Both the position numbers and the translations under genes were made by a program. The notes under the pieces are model-generated. The model saw nothing but the letters and a program-made list of their open reading frames with translations. It did not search any database and was not told the DNA's origin. A stretch of DNA of 64,000 bases, from contig NC_079377.1 of the NCBI RefSeq assembly GCF_021018895.1, positions 13,788,501 to 13,852,500 on the forward strand, in the 5' to 3' direction. Below are positions 39,555-51,939 of this stretch, piece after piece (positions within the stretch are counted from its first letter, which is position 1; every line of letters starts with the position of its first letter). This stretch comes from Seriola aureovittata (taxonomy: Eukaryota > Chordata > Actinopteri > Carangiformes > Carangidae).

Positions 39555-39640
39555 CCGAGAAAGAGATGGAACTCAGCCCGAAACCCCGATGACTGACAGT
39601 GTTGCTCGGTGGCTCGCAGCCTATCCCAGAGTGACGTATC
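39555..39640 (-). other. tp53bp2: tp53bp2 noncoding first exon and start region (upper limit approximate)
   Basis: A near-perfect donor CTCGG|GTAAGTAAAAG (GT at 39554-39553) on the minus strand lies upstream of the acceptor at 39255. The CpG-richer sequence above it is the likely first exon and transcription start. The upper boundary is a guess. Confidence 0.45.
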
Positions 39641-40860
39641 GAGAGGAAACTCATTCCACTTTGGAATTCAAGCTCCGCCTCGTTCTAGAACGGAAAACAC
39701 CCCCACCGGCCAGACCTGTCCGGTGTAAACATGCAACAATACCATCACACTTTGCACTCACTTGTTGCACGTAAAAGCTGTTTTCTTTAAACATTTGGTT
39801 CAGGTCAACATTACGCACGTGGATAATAATAGTCCTGGCGACGCATTAAACTTACATTAAAGGTAGGAATGAACCTGAGTTGAATCGGGCCATTGTAAGA
39901 GGTCTCACTGTAATCATTTTTGAAAAGCTGAAGTTGGAGTCGGTAGAGGCCAAGCAGTTCACAAACAATAACCAGTGGTGGAGAAATATTAAGATACTTT
40001 ACTTAAGCAAATGTACTAATGTTAAACAAATTCCATTGCACGTAAAAGTCATACATTCCAAAAGTATAATCAGGAGAGTGAATTTAAAATATTAAAAGTA
40101 AAAGTACTCAAATCAAAATATGGCCCCTGTGACTATATTATATTAGAACCACAGATTAGCATTACAGCATTTTACTGATGTAGTTGCAGAAAGTTGCAGT
40201 CAATTTGCTAATTTAACAAGCTAATTTTGGCCGACATGATGGCAACAATGATAAGTTTTGCATTATAGAGTAATCTCCTGGTTATTTTCATGATTTATCA
40301 GTTGGAACTATCAAATGTATGGCATCTTTGTGTAAACAATTATCCAAATAGTTGCCAATTAATTTTCTGTTTGATTAAATGTTTAAGCTCTAGTTGTATA
40401 TACTATCACATAGTTTAATTTATAACATAGCATCATATTTCATAAACTCTTCATATATTTTGTATGCAAAAGTATTAATTTGTAAAGTAATTAGTAATTT
40501 AATCTGTGAAATAATTGTTAATCAAGTTCCAAAAAATGAAATAATAAGTGAATGAAATAATTTGATAAGATGAAAGGTGAGAGGATGTTGACTAGTGACA
40601 ACTCAATTGTCATGAAAAGGAAGAATAAAATTATGGAATAAAAACAAACTTTTGAAAAAAAAAATCCACAGAATGTTATTTCCACAAAGAAATGATAAAA
40701 TAATATTTTATTATAAATTAGTTTTTGTCATTTATCAAATCATTGCAGAATGTATTGAATCGTTATTTATTCATATGAAATAAGACGAACATTTTTATCA
40801 GACTTAAGGCACACCATTTTTTTTTTTAACTCAGGAGTGATTCTTCTGTCAGGACATAGA
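39641..40860. promoter_or_regulatory. Divergent tp53bp2/xpo5 intergenic region
   Basis: About 1.2 kb separates the inferred tp53bp2 first exon from the xpo5 start region. The tp53bp2 side is CpG-richer; near it are a CRE-like TGACGTA (39632-39638) and a heat-shock-element core TTCTAGAA (39683-39690). The middle is AT-rich and carries repeat fragments (about 39975-40140 and 40290-40400). The xpo5 side has a ZNF143-like motif. Motif assignments are by eye only. Confidence 0.4.
39975..40140 (+). repeat. Teleost AGTAAAAGTACTC repeat fragment
   Basis: It contains CCAGTGGTGGAGAAATATT, ACTTTACTTAAGCAAATGTAC and AAAGTAAAAGTACTC. These are hallmarks of a very common fish repeat that begins near CAGTGGTGGAAAGTAAC; a related copy lies at about 55100-55500. 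Confidence 0.5.
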
Positions 40861-40875
40861 CGATCTTTCAAAAAA

Positions 40876-40974
40876 ATGGCGCTTCAACTACTACTCCCAG
40901 AATTCAATTTCAACGGCGAGCGAAAGGATCAAACACGCAGGCAGCACATTTCTTGCACGTTGGTACCTCCCTGA
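40876..40974 (+). promoter_or_regulatory. xpo5: xpo5 start region: ZNF143-like motif and possible uORF
   Basis: ACTACTACTCCCAGAATTC (40887-40905) resembles the ZNF143/THAP11 promoter motif ACTACAAYTCCCAGCATGC, and AAAATGGCGC (about 40873-40881) resembles a YY1-type start-site motif. The same ATG opens a 32-codon frame ending at TGA 40972-40974, 88 nt before the xpo5 ATG. Whether it is transcribed depends on the true start site. Confidence 0.4.
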
Positions 40975-41062
40975 GCGTACGCAGCTTGCTGCTGTGCAGG
41001 TGTTTTGCATAAGGGAGCTCCTTGCTTTCGTCTTAACAGTGTGCCAGACGCTACCTGAAGTC

Positions 41063-44000
41063 ATGGCTGACCAGGTGGCTGCCATGTGTGATCAGCTTAT
41101 CAAAGCTGTGAATGTGATGATGGATGCGGAGACAAGCCAAATTTACCGACTGGAGGCCCTAAAGGTAGCATCGTTATGGGTTGCTAGCTAACTGCTATCT
41201 AGCCGAGCTTGTCATTTATGTAGAGCTGTTGTAAAAGTAGAATCAAGTCCCTTCGAGGCTGAATAAAAGGGTAGTTTTCATCCGCAGGGTTAGCAGTAAC
41301 AGCACCGCTCATACGGTTCATTTACGTTCGATAACGTAAGCTAAACACGCAGGGATGATGGCCAGATGCTTTGCGAGCTAGCCGGTATTCCATTAACACC
41401 TCACCACCACCTCACTGTCGACTCACCTTCATTCATTCATTCATAGAAATGGTAACATTGGATTGATTACTGATTTCCCTGCGAAGGCTAACAATGCTAA
41501 CTAACATTATGTTTCCCATTGCACCTGGCTTGGCTAGCTGGAAGGTTAGCTTTATGCTATTTAACTATTTATTGTAATGTTGCTGAGACAGCTGTTGGCT
41601 GTAGCCTCTAGACAATATTAAATTGATTTAAGTATCATCTGTTTTAAAAACTTTGAGATGTCTGTAATGTAACAGGCTTTATTTTTCACCACAGTTTTGT
41701 GAAGAGTTTAAAGAGACAAATTCCTTCTGTGTCCCATGTGGCTTACAATTGGCCGATAAAGCCCAACCAGCTGTAGTGAGACACTTTGGTTTGCAAATCC
41801 TGGAGCACGTCATCAAGTGAGTGAAATCTAAAAAGCATCAATCAATTATAACAAAGAATAACATGCTAAAAGCTAGATATTTGAAAGAAAGCGTAATTTT
41901 CTCGCAGGTTCCGATGGAACAACATGCAACAACAAGAGAAGGTCCAGTTGAAGGAGTGTGCCATGCAGCTATTATCAAATGTAAGTGTGATGGTAACATG
42001 CTGTTAACAATACAACCATCTGTTTTATGGTTAAAATGTAACTGAAACACTTGTCTGATACTTGCTTTGGGTCTCATCAGGGTACTCATTCTATCCTGGA
42101 GGAGGAGAGCCATATCAAAGATGCCCTCTCACGAATCACAGTGGAAATGATAAAGAGAGAATGGCCTCAGCATTGGCCAGATATGCTGAAAGAGATGGAG
42201 GCTCTCACTAGCCAAGGGGTGAGTAACTTGCACAGTGCAGCTTTCATGCAATTTGAGTACAGTTATGTAATAACACATGGAAATAAGTACCGGGCGTCAT
42301 CATGTCAACTTGGCCACTGGTCAATATCTACATCTTTCAACAACTATTACTACTTTATTATTTTATCCATGCAAACTAAGTTCTTGGCCTTTCCGAGCAA
42401 ACTTTCCAAAAAAAATTCTGATATTTGTGGTTATGGACTTTTTTAAAGTGAAAACTAAGTGAATACTGAAAATTAAAATTCACCTGTGCCTTTCACAGGA
42501 GGCACAGACAGAGGTGGTGATGTTGATCCTTTTGAGGCTGGCAGAGGATGTGATCACCTTCCAGACGCTGCCCACTCAGCGACGCAGAGACATCCAGCAG
42601 ACACTCACCCAAAACATGGAAAGCATCTTCAGTTTCATGATGGCAATTTTGCAGCTCAATGTCGAGGACTACCGTAAACTGGTCAGTGGGGTCTCATCTT
42701 TTATTTTGTAGAAATAAATAGTATTAAGAGAAATTATTCAGCATTATAATGATTCTTGTCTATTGATATGTTATTACATTTTTATTTATGTTGCTAAAAG
42801 AAAAACTTTAACAGTGAATTTTTTTTTTTTTTTTTATTCAGAAAGGAATGCCCGGACATGAACTGCAGGTGAGAAAACACCACGGCATCTTTGCTCTAAA
42901 AGGAACCTCTTACGAACTTGATTATTTTGATCACCTTGGTGTCACGCTCCTCACTCATCCCTTCGTTTTCCCCTTTTCGACCACTAATTTTTTTCCACGC
43001 TCAGGCCAGAGCTCACTGTCGAGTCGCTGTGGCTACGCTGAATACACTTGCAGGCTACATTGACTGGGTGTCTCTGGTGCACATCACCTCCGGAAACTGC
43101 CATCTACTGGAAATATTATGTCTGCTGCTGAGTGAGCCAGAGCTGCAGCTGGAGGCGGCAGAGTGCCTGCTCATCGCTATCAGCCGGAAGGTGAGACACA
43201 GGGAAAACACGCGTTGAGAGGCCGTGGTTAAGTCATAATGCTCGCCCAATAGGTGTAAAGACCATTTTTTTCATCTTGGCTTGTCACATTGTAACTACTG
43301 CATGCAATCTTAAAAACATCATACCAGATTTTAATGGAATTTGTTGGAAAGTTGGTCTATGGATCATTGAAGGAAGTGGTGCAGATCCAGAGCAATAGCG
43401 CTTCCATGTGGCCATTCAAAGCACTTATTAACACTATTAACGCTATTATTTTATAATTTTATAACATCTTTTTCTCTGAATTCCTAAACAGACTCAATTT
43501 TGCAATTTTTCTGTTCACAACAACTCCTACAAATTGTATCAAGCCTCCAAAAATCCTATCCACCATGAGCCAATGAGCATGACTGTCGGTTGTTGTGTTT
43601 CGTTGATACTGATCCAAATGCAGACAAACATTTAATGACATATAGAGAATAGTGCAGCACTGAAGGTTTGTGCTTTCTAGTTAGAATATAAAACTTTCCA
43701 TTATTGATTATGGAACCATAGAAATGGTGAGGCATGCTACAGTACAGTTTATGAAAATGTAGGTAGTAGTTGGATATTTGTCATTTATTCGATCATAATA
43801 AGCTCTGTATAACCAAACAGGGCAAGCTGGAGGATAGGAAGCCATTCATGCTGCTGTTCGATGATGTTGCCATCCACTACATCCTTTCTGCAGCACAGTG
43901 AGTACAGCCGCTTCCCCGCATCATTCCTCTTTAACTCACCTTTTCCTGCTCTCACTGAATGGTTTGTGTCTGTCTGGTTACAGGTCAGCAGATGGGCTGG

Positions 44001-44789
44001 CGATATCTAAGAAATCCTCTGAATCACAGTAAGTCATGTGAATCCTCTGTCTAATTGTGGAACACAATAAACCGATGTAAAACAGTTATTAAACAGTGTG
44101 TTCACTACATCAGGCTGTGTCGCTTATAGTCCTGTGTATATATATGTGCAGAGCGGTGGAGGTGGTGGAGCGGCGCTACATCTTCCTCAAGAGGCTGTGT
44201 CAGGTCCTGTGTGCTCTGGGAGGACAGCTCTGCTCATTAGTGGTGAGTTTATCCCAATTTGACCACAGATTGAATTCCTAAATTCTTATCTTTTATCTGG
44301 GCTTGGTCCACACACACACGTTATGTAAAATAACAGGAGCAAGTTTTTACTTTCTGTTTACAATTGATCATTGAGAAATATCATGTTCTCTCCACAGGGT
44401 TCAGAGGTTGAGGTTGAAGTACCTGCAAATCTCAGCAAGTACACGGAAGCCCTTTTAGCATTCACTACACATTCCAGTCAGGTGAGATGACAAATCTTCG
44501 TGTTAAAGACTGCATTTGAGTGAACTGAGTATGAATCCCTCATCTGTGTTTGAACATCTCTTCTTGTGGATCCCCCTTTCTTTAGTTTTTGAAGTCGTCC
44601 ACTCTGGCTACATGGGGAGCTTTGTTCAGACATGAGACTCTGTCGAAGGATGCGGTCGTTGTGGAGATGGCCGTCAAATACCTCAGAGCGTCTATGACCA
44701 ACCTAGTCAAGGTGAGACAGTGATGTCAGTTGCCGGTGTACACAGATAGCCAGACAGGGTGATACTAAAGGTCTTGTCTTGCTTCTGTC

Positions 44790-44833
<44 letters not shown>

Positions 44834-47800
44834 GACTGGGTTTCCATCTAGAGACGATAACCCAAGTTGTGAGTACTCCCGTGTGGACTTCGACAGCGAC
44901 GAGGACTTCAACTCATTCTTTAATTGTAAGTGTTATGGATTCAGATTTACTGCGCTTATGATGAATACTTTTAGTATTCTATCCACGTGATGTTTTTCAT
45001 GGTGCGTTATCATGTTTCACAGCTTTTCGAGCGCAGCAGGGAGAGGTGCTGAGGAGTGCATGTCGCATTGTTCCTCTGGAGGCCTTTCAGATAGCAGCAG
45101 AATGGTTACAGTATCAAATTGCCAGCCCTATTGACATGGGGGATACCACATGTAAGTGCCTCATCACAGAGGGGGATTGATAACTCTGAACCTGTGTGTT
45201 TTTGCTTCTTTGCTGGGCTGGATGTTTTTCTTGTTTTGTTTTGTTTAGTTTTTTTTATCAGATCACTCAATTTCAGAGCAAGCTGAGCGAGGGGAAAAAA
45301 TCCAGTTTAGATAGTCATGAAACAGCGAATAAACTTCTCTCCAACTCCTCACCAGCTAAAACTGCAGAGGGCCTGTGCTCCCTCCTGTCTCCATCTGTGG
45401 TCCAATGGGATGCGATGACCATCTTCATGGAGTGCATGGTCGCACAGATCTTCAAAAGTCTGGAAGAGGAGGTAACACAAGCTATGTTTTAGGCAGACAG
45501 TAAAACTCTGTAAGAAAATAGTGCTGATTGTAGTGATGCGAGTTCTTTGCGTCCTCTTTCTGCATCTTTCTGTGCAGAAGTTGCCCATCGATCAGAGCAT
45601 GGAGCTGCTGCAGGCCGTGCTGAACTACGACACCAAAGACCCGCTCATCTTGTCCTGTGTGCTCACCAACGTCTCTGCCCTCTTCCCGTTTGTCATACAC
45701 AGACCACACTTCCTGACACAGGTCCTATACAAGGTCAGATGAGTCCTCATTGGTTGCTACATATTGTATGTGTGTCTACCGTATACCTACCGGCTTTCTT
45801 GATTGTTTTTTGATTGTATTTGTGGATATTAAAGTTTGGATTTGCTCTTCTCTTGTTTTGTCTCTGCAGCTCTTTAAAGCCATCACATTTGAGATCGGTC
45901 AGGACAATAAGGTGAGTTGCTGTCACAGAGCTAAATATCATCACTCTTCTTCAGTCTTCATGTCCAAGACCAAAAAAATATATCCTCCAACTACCATTTT
46001 CAGGCACCTCGGACCCGGGCCGTAAAGAATGTGAGGAGGCACGCCTGTTCTTCTATCATCAAAATTTGCCGGGATTACCCACAGTTCATCTTGGTAAATG
46101 TCCTAACGTCCTATTTAAAGTAAAATAGCATGACATAGATTTTGCACAAAATATGACTGAAGCACACAGTGCTGATGAATAGACATGAGTAATTATTTGA
46201 GACCACTGTATAATACTTTTTTTTTTTTTTTTTCATTTCCTCTCCAGCCTTGTTTCGACATGTTTTACAATCACGTGAAGAAGCTGTTCTCCAGCGACGC
46301 CACATTGACTCACATGGAGAAATGTTCACTGATGGAAGCGTTGGTGCTGATCAGTAACCAGTTCAAGGACTTTGCAAAGCAGAAGGCTTTTCTAGACGAA
46401 CTCATGGCGTCAGTGGTGACAGAATGGACCTCAGATGAGATGAGGCAGTGCGTTTGATTTCTTTCTATTTCCCTCAAACTATACATGACGTATTTAAATA
46501 TCATGACAGAGAATTTTATTGTTATCGTGTCTTTGTGTTTCAGTGTGCTGTGGGACCCTGCCATCTTCCTGTCCTTCATTGGAGCGGATCAGGTGGTCAC
46601 CGAGCAAAATGCAGATTCAGACACAACAGGCCTTAATAGGGGACGGGTAAGTGTATAGTTGTAAACTGAGTTAGTATGTGAGCTCTAAGGGTTTGTGTTT
46701 TGTCCTGACTGTGAATTTCTGTCACTAGGCTTTTTCAGATGTTGTAGACATTTTTTTTCTGCTCTGCATTGCAAAGGGTTGCGTGTGCAACCTGCAAAAT
46801 AAATTGCACTAAAGTTCAGAGCACTGCAGTTGAAAATAAATAAAACACAAGTTAACCACAGGGTGCTGAGAATTTGAAATGCTTTTAACACTGCTGGACA
46901 CAGAGGGGTTTTCAACTTTTGAAAATGCCAGAGACATCTAAAGTTTCCAAACCATTAGGTGAACACATTAGGTCCAGTGTCTCTTTTCAGGAGCTACTGT
47001 CAGGTCCGTGTGACCAATCAGATCAAATAAACAGTCAAAAACAATTCATGTCAGTAACTTGCCAGATAGAATATGTCAGTCATCATTTTTTTGTGTCAAC
47101 CTCAAAACCTCACATTTTAAATTCTGAGCCACTTTTTTGGCTTGGCCTGGAGTTTATATTTTATTAATAAGAGTAAGAGTTTACAGCAATGCTAGCAGCT
47201 CCCTGAGACTATATTTAGGCACAGGTGATTGTTACCATATCATCCAAGTTTTTGTGTGTTAGCATGCTAGCATTTGCTAGTTGGCACTAAGCACAAACTG
47301 CTGACTGATGGGAATGTCTGTCGTTCTGCAAGTATCTGCCGATAAATTATTTAACAGTTTATCCCTCTTTTTTGTGACCTTTCTCTAGTTGAGTTTTTGT
47401 TTGTATGCCATGTTGGGGGTGGTGAAACGGGCACGTTGGCCTGCAGACCTGGAGGAAGCCAAGGCCGGTGGCTTTGTGGCGGGTTACACCCCTGCTGGAG
47501 CCCCCATCTACAGAAACCCCTGCACAGCCCAGTTTCTGATCTTGCTGCCCAACCTGTTGGCTCTTATCAGGTACACCAGTGGATTGATACTCTTTTACCA
47601 TAATATCCCCATATCAGGGAATGTTCACATGATATGGGTATGGTATAGTGTAGTGTGTGAACAAACTTTTTTTTTTTTTTTGGTTACATTACATGTTATA
47701 GACGGAGTCTGATCTTGATTGTTTAGGTGGGACATGTACATGGGTTATTGGTGTAAAATGGCTATCAGTAGGTTTAACGGTGTCTCAATAATAATTCTAA

Positions 47801-50492
47801 TTTATTATATTCTTTTATTTACTCCTCACCGCAGGACGCACAACAGTCTGTTTATGCCAGAGAACATGGCGCATCTGAGTGAGACCTTTTCTAGGGCCCA
47901 TGAGGTGATGGATGCAGAGAAAAATGTGGTTCTTGGTAAGAGGAGGCTTTTGTACATGCTTCCCCCCACATTACGCCATCATCTGGAAAAAACAAGGGTT
48001 AAACCTTCTCTATATGTGTGTTCTCTAGGTCTCTCTCAGCATCTTTTGGACATTTATGACTCTCCAGTGTACAGAACCAACCTGGAGCGCATGCAGGGAT
48101 TTTTCACCACATTGTATGATAACTGGTAAGAATAGTGTTGTTGTAGTTTTGCCCCAAACTTTTTTTTTTAAAGTATTGTTTATACCACACATGCTGTTGA
48201 GATGCGATTCTACCTCCTATTCTCTCCTCTCCTCTCTTTACCTCTGTAGCTTCCATGTCCTGGGGAATGCAGGTCTGTCCCTCCAGCAGGAATTCTACAC
48301 CATTGAGAGGTTGGCTCAAGAAATCGCTGGCTCTGCCTTCGTCTCCCTCGACCATGTGCCTGACCACAGACTTCGCCCTATGATTCATATCCTTATTTGC
48401 TTTTGCTTCATTTCATTTACCTTTTTTTTTTCTTTTTTCTTTTTTTTTTTTTTTTTAATATAACAATGCTTCAGTCAGTAGTTTAGTGAGATACAGTACA
48501 TATGTGTACAAGATCTTTTCATATGATTCATTTGGGATGGATCCTACTCTACATAAACGAAGCTTAGTTATTGCTTTATGTTAACATTGAATTTCCTTAA
48601 CAAGTGTACGGGTGTTTTTGAGGCAGCTGGTGCAATCATGTCCTCAGGAGTACCACGACAGTCTGCTCTGCCCCCTGCTGGGCCCTCTGTTCGCTTACAT
48701 GCAGCAGGTCAGGATGTCCACACTTCTCATTCTGTAAAACTTCATCCTTAATCTCACCATTAGATACACTTAATTCAGTCAGTCACAGTTGGTTTTTGTT
48801 GCCAAATCTCATGACCTCGCTTCTGCTTCATACTACAGAGACTCAACGTCAAGTGGCAGGTCATCAACCAGAGGACCTCAATAAAGTAAGTTATGGGATA
48901 GTGTATCCGTCTCTATTGTAACTTTAAAGCCTCTATTGAATATAGTTTAATTCTCTGAGGGTTCACCGTGTCAAAGCTCTAATTGGATATGTGGACTTAC
49001 TGACAACCTGTTTATTGTGTGTTTTAGTGGCGAGGATGAGGAGGAGGTGGTGGGTCAGGAGAGCCAGGTGACGCAGGAGATGTTGGAGGAGCAGCTGGTG
49101 CGCCTGGTCACTAGGGAGGTGCTGGATCTTCTCTGTAAGTCTCAGCATCTCTAGTAACTTCTCCCATTTCAGTTTCCATACATGTGTGGCCAACATTTGT
49201 TGTCTTACAAAGAACCTGCAATATTTATTTCAAATGTGAATTATCCATAGTACAATAATGTTAAAGTTGTTTTCTGATAGCAATATAATGTCCCTGTCTA
49301 CACCGACTGTAAATCGAGGTGTGAAGCAACGCTTAGGGCTTATTCCTTAATACTGCTAATGCACTTTAGTCATGTGGTAAGGTTGTGTCTCTGCCAGCTA
49401 CACAAGCTAAAAATGGTTTCAGCCCACATTAGTGCGAAGTGCAAATACCAGCTATAATTCCTAGATAAAGCTACAACTTCACATTATTGTTGTAGATGAG
49501 ACCGTCTTCCTTCCAGTTTGATGGGTCTTGGTGACTGACAATCTAATGCGTTAGTTTATCCTAAGAGACAGTTGGGGGAGTCCAAATTCAACAACTTACT
49601 GAATGTTGAAAAATGTTTTTTTTTTTTTTTAAGTACCTTTAATTGGATTGGACTTTATTGTGAGATTTCTCTGAAATGAATCTTGCATCACAAGGCGAGA
49701 TCGGTTTCATGTACACGGAGAAACGAGAGTGTGGTTTTTATGACGTGTATTAAGAAGGTACTAAAAAATATGAGTAGTGTGATTTTCAGGATATAGCATA
49801 CAACTGCCTGATCAGCTTTTCCCGGGTCGAGTTTTTATGGGGCCATAATACTTCTTCTCCTCTAGCTGTGAGCTGTATTTCCAGAAAAGTGCCTGAACAT
49901 GCAGCAAATAAAGAGGAAGTAGAAGGTAAGAGCCAAATGAGAAAATTTGAATCAGTAGGTGGATTATGTTTGTTTTTTCTTCTGAGAAGCCTCTCATTGT
50001 TTTGCCTGAAATGTTCTTGCATAGAGGAAGACATGATGATGGAATCAGTGCAGACAGCGTCTCCGGCTCAGCCCACAGAGGAGCTGACTGAGCTGGGAAA
50101 ATGCCTGATGAAACACGAGGTCAGTCTGAGATACATCGCAGAACATTTGGTAGAGTCACACATTAAATGTTGAAAAATAAACTTCTGTTTTTTCTTTGCC
50201 CAGAACATCTACATGTCCCTGTTGACCCTCTCCTTCACCTCACTGTCATGGAAGGACACCACCAACTGTCACCGAACTGCTTCCATGGTCTGTTGGACCC
50301 TTCTGCGGCAGGTAGTACACTCAATACTTAATACATAATCATTTTAAATCCTTTGCAAGAATAAGGCTTGCTATATTCTATATTTTTATTACTGTCCACA
50401 AATCCCCTGAAAAGACCTAAGCCAACAGTGCGTTAGTTCGTATGCATATGTTCATCATAATGAAGGAGCATCCATCATCCTTTTTAACAGTG

Positions 50493-50525
<33 letters not shown>

Positions 50526-51939
50526 GTTTTATTATGAGTTTTATTGTCATTGGTGGTGATTATAATGGGGTTTGTTGAGAATATAAAAGTGGATGCATTT
50601 GTGATATTTGTGACCCACCCCATCAAATCAAACTTGATCTTCTCATGTATTTCCATGTAAACCTTTGCCACTCAAACCTTTCTTACCACTAATGCATTTG
50701 CATCCCTCTTTAAAGCACTGTTTTGCCTTTTCCATGTCAAGCTGTTCTAACTAATTGAATATCTAAATTGATACTCGGTCACCACCTGTGACCTGGAAGG
50801 TTGCTGTAAAAGTATCTTAAATTTCTGCATGTTTCTAAAGTTTTCCTCCAACATTCACTCTGTGTCTCTCCAGGTCGTAGGGGGTAATCTTCTTCCTGAG
50901 GCGGTCACGTGGTTCTATACCAGTGTTCTTAGGGGCCTTCAGATTCATGGGCAGCACGAAGTCTGCAACTCTACCCTCTCTCAGCTGGCCATGCTCATCT
51001 ATGAAAACCTGGTGAGGCAAATGGAAATCATTTCTTCCAATGGATGCTCTTTATTTCTACCTTTTTGTTTCATTTATTTTTCCCTTTGAGAGTTACACTC
51101 TTCTCTTTGTCTCTTTTACTGCAAGTCCTAGTACTGCAAATAGCAATCAGCCAGACAATAAATCAATCAATCATAAACTAATATATTCCCATTCTTTTCT
51201 TGATTATTGTTCTGTCTGTCAGATTTTTGTTTTTTTTGTTTTAGGGATATAATATGTGCTCAAATTTGAGTTAATTCCTGAGAACTCATCTCTCTTTTAA
51301 TCTCCTTGATTGTGTGTGCATCTGTCTGTCCCATCTGTCTTAGCGGCCTCGCTACATGGAGCTGAGAACAGTAATGACCCAGATCCCAAACATCAGTGCG
51401 GAGGCTCTGGACCAGTATGACCACAGGCTCATGGACCCCAATGCCCAGAAAGTTGGAGACAAAAAGAGAAAAGACCAGTTCAAGAAGCTCATTGCGGGAA
51501 CTGTTGGGGTAATGTCACATTTAGCCACTGGAGGGCAATGTTTCTCTATTATATCACAATGCAGACAGACATCAGAAGTGACCAGAGACACTGGCCTTAA
51601 TAGTCCACGTCAATACTCAGCACTGTGATTCGGGCTGTGTGGTAAATCTTCTGTGGTCGGCAGTGAAAGGAAAAAAAAAAAAAAAAGGGAAAGTGCAGCA
51701 GCTCAACAGGGCTGTGCAGTCTAATGAAATTCTTTCTGGTAGATCTGGGATAGCTCTGTTTAACTTCCCCTTTCTTTGTCCCCTGCCAACAGAAAGCTCT
51801 GTGCCAGCAGTTCAGGAAGGAGGTTCATATCCGGAATCTTCCATCGCTCTTTAAAAAGCCGAAGCCAGACAAGGATGTACAGAATAGTGAAGCATTGGGC
51901 CTGGCAGCTCTCTTCTCCCCAGAGAAAAACACTCTGTAG
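41063..51939 (+). CDS. xpo5: Exportin-5 (karyopherin; pre-miRNA nuclear export receptor)
   Basis: Exportin-5 binds RanGTP and double-stranded pre-miRNA hairpins and carries them out of the nucleus. Thirty-three coding exons: 41063-41164, 41695-41816, 41908-41980, 42081-42218, 42499-42681, 42842-42868, 43005-43190, 43821-43897, 43984-44028, 44152-44242, 44398-44481, 44586-44711, 44835-44925, 45023-45151, 45356-45471, 45578-45733, 45870-45911, 46004-46093, 46248-46447, 46544-46646, 47389-47570, 47835-47935, 48029-48125, 48250-48386, 48610-48707, 48839-48885, 49028-49134, 49866-49925, 50025-50119, 50204-50311, 50874-51011, 51344-51508, 51793-51939. Phases all fit, giving about 1220 residues (human 1204). 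Diagnostic blocks: RHFGLQILEHVIKFRWN, EMIKREWPQHWPDML, TLPTQRRRDIQQTLTQNME, TKDPLILSCVLTNVSALFPF, DLEEAKAGGFV, WQVINQR, RKEVHIRNLPSLFKK. Every intron is GT-AG except the AT-AC intron after 48386. The start MADQVAAMCDQLIKA matches the family N-terminus. Confidence 0.97.
42842..42868 (+). CDS. xpo5: xpo5 27-nt microexon
   Basis: Acceptor TTATTCAG after a T-tract, then AAAGGAATG through CTGCAG and donor GTGAGA. It codes for KGMPGHELQ in phase 0, in a part of exportin-5 that is poorly conserved (human has a longer linker there). It can be included or skipped without frame change. Confidence 0.75.
44788..44829. repeat. CT dinucleotide repeat in xpo5 intron 12
   Basis: A CT-rich run of about 40 nt that doubles as the polypyrimidine tract of the acceptor at 44834. 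Confidence 0.9.
47240..47345 (-). repeat. Fragment of the GTGCTAATTAGCAAATG teleost repeat
   Basis: Reverse-oriented blocks GTTAGCATGCTAGCATTTGC, TAGTTGGCACTAAGCACAAA and GATGGGAATGTCTGTCG, related to the element at 8752-9260. It sits inside xpo5 intron 20. Confidence 0.5.
48387..48609 (+). other. xpo5: U12-type AT-AC intron in xpo5
   Basis: The exon ends ATGATTC and the intron begins ATATCCTTAT, the U12 5' splice-site consensus. TTCCTTAAC, the U12 branch-site consensus, lies at 48593-48601, followed by AAGTGTAC and the exon GGGTGTTTTTG. Joining C to GG gives M-I-R-V-F-L-R, aligning with human MLRVFVKP. No GT-AG alternative gives that reading. Confidence 0.92.
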
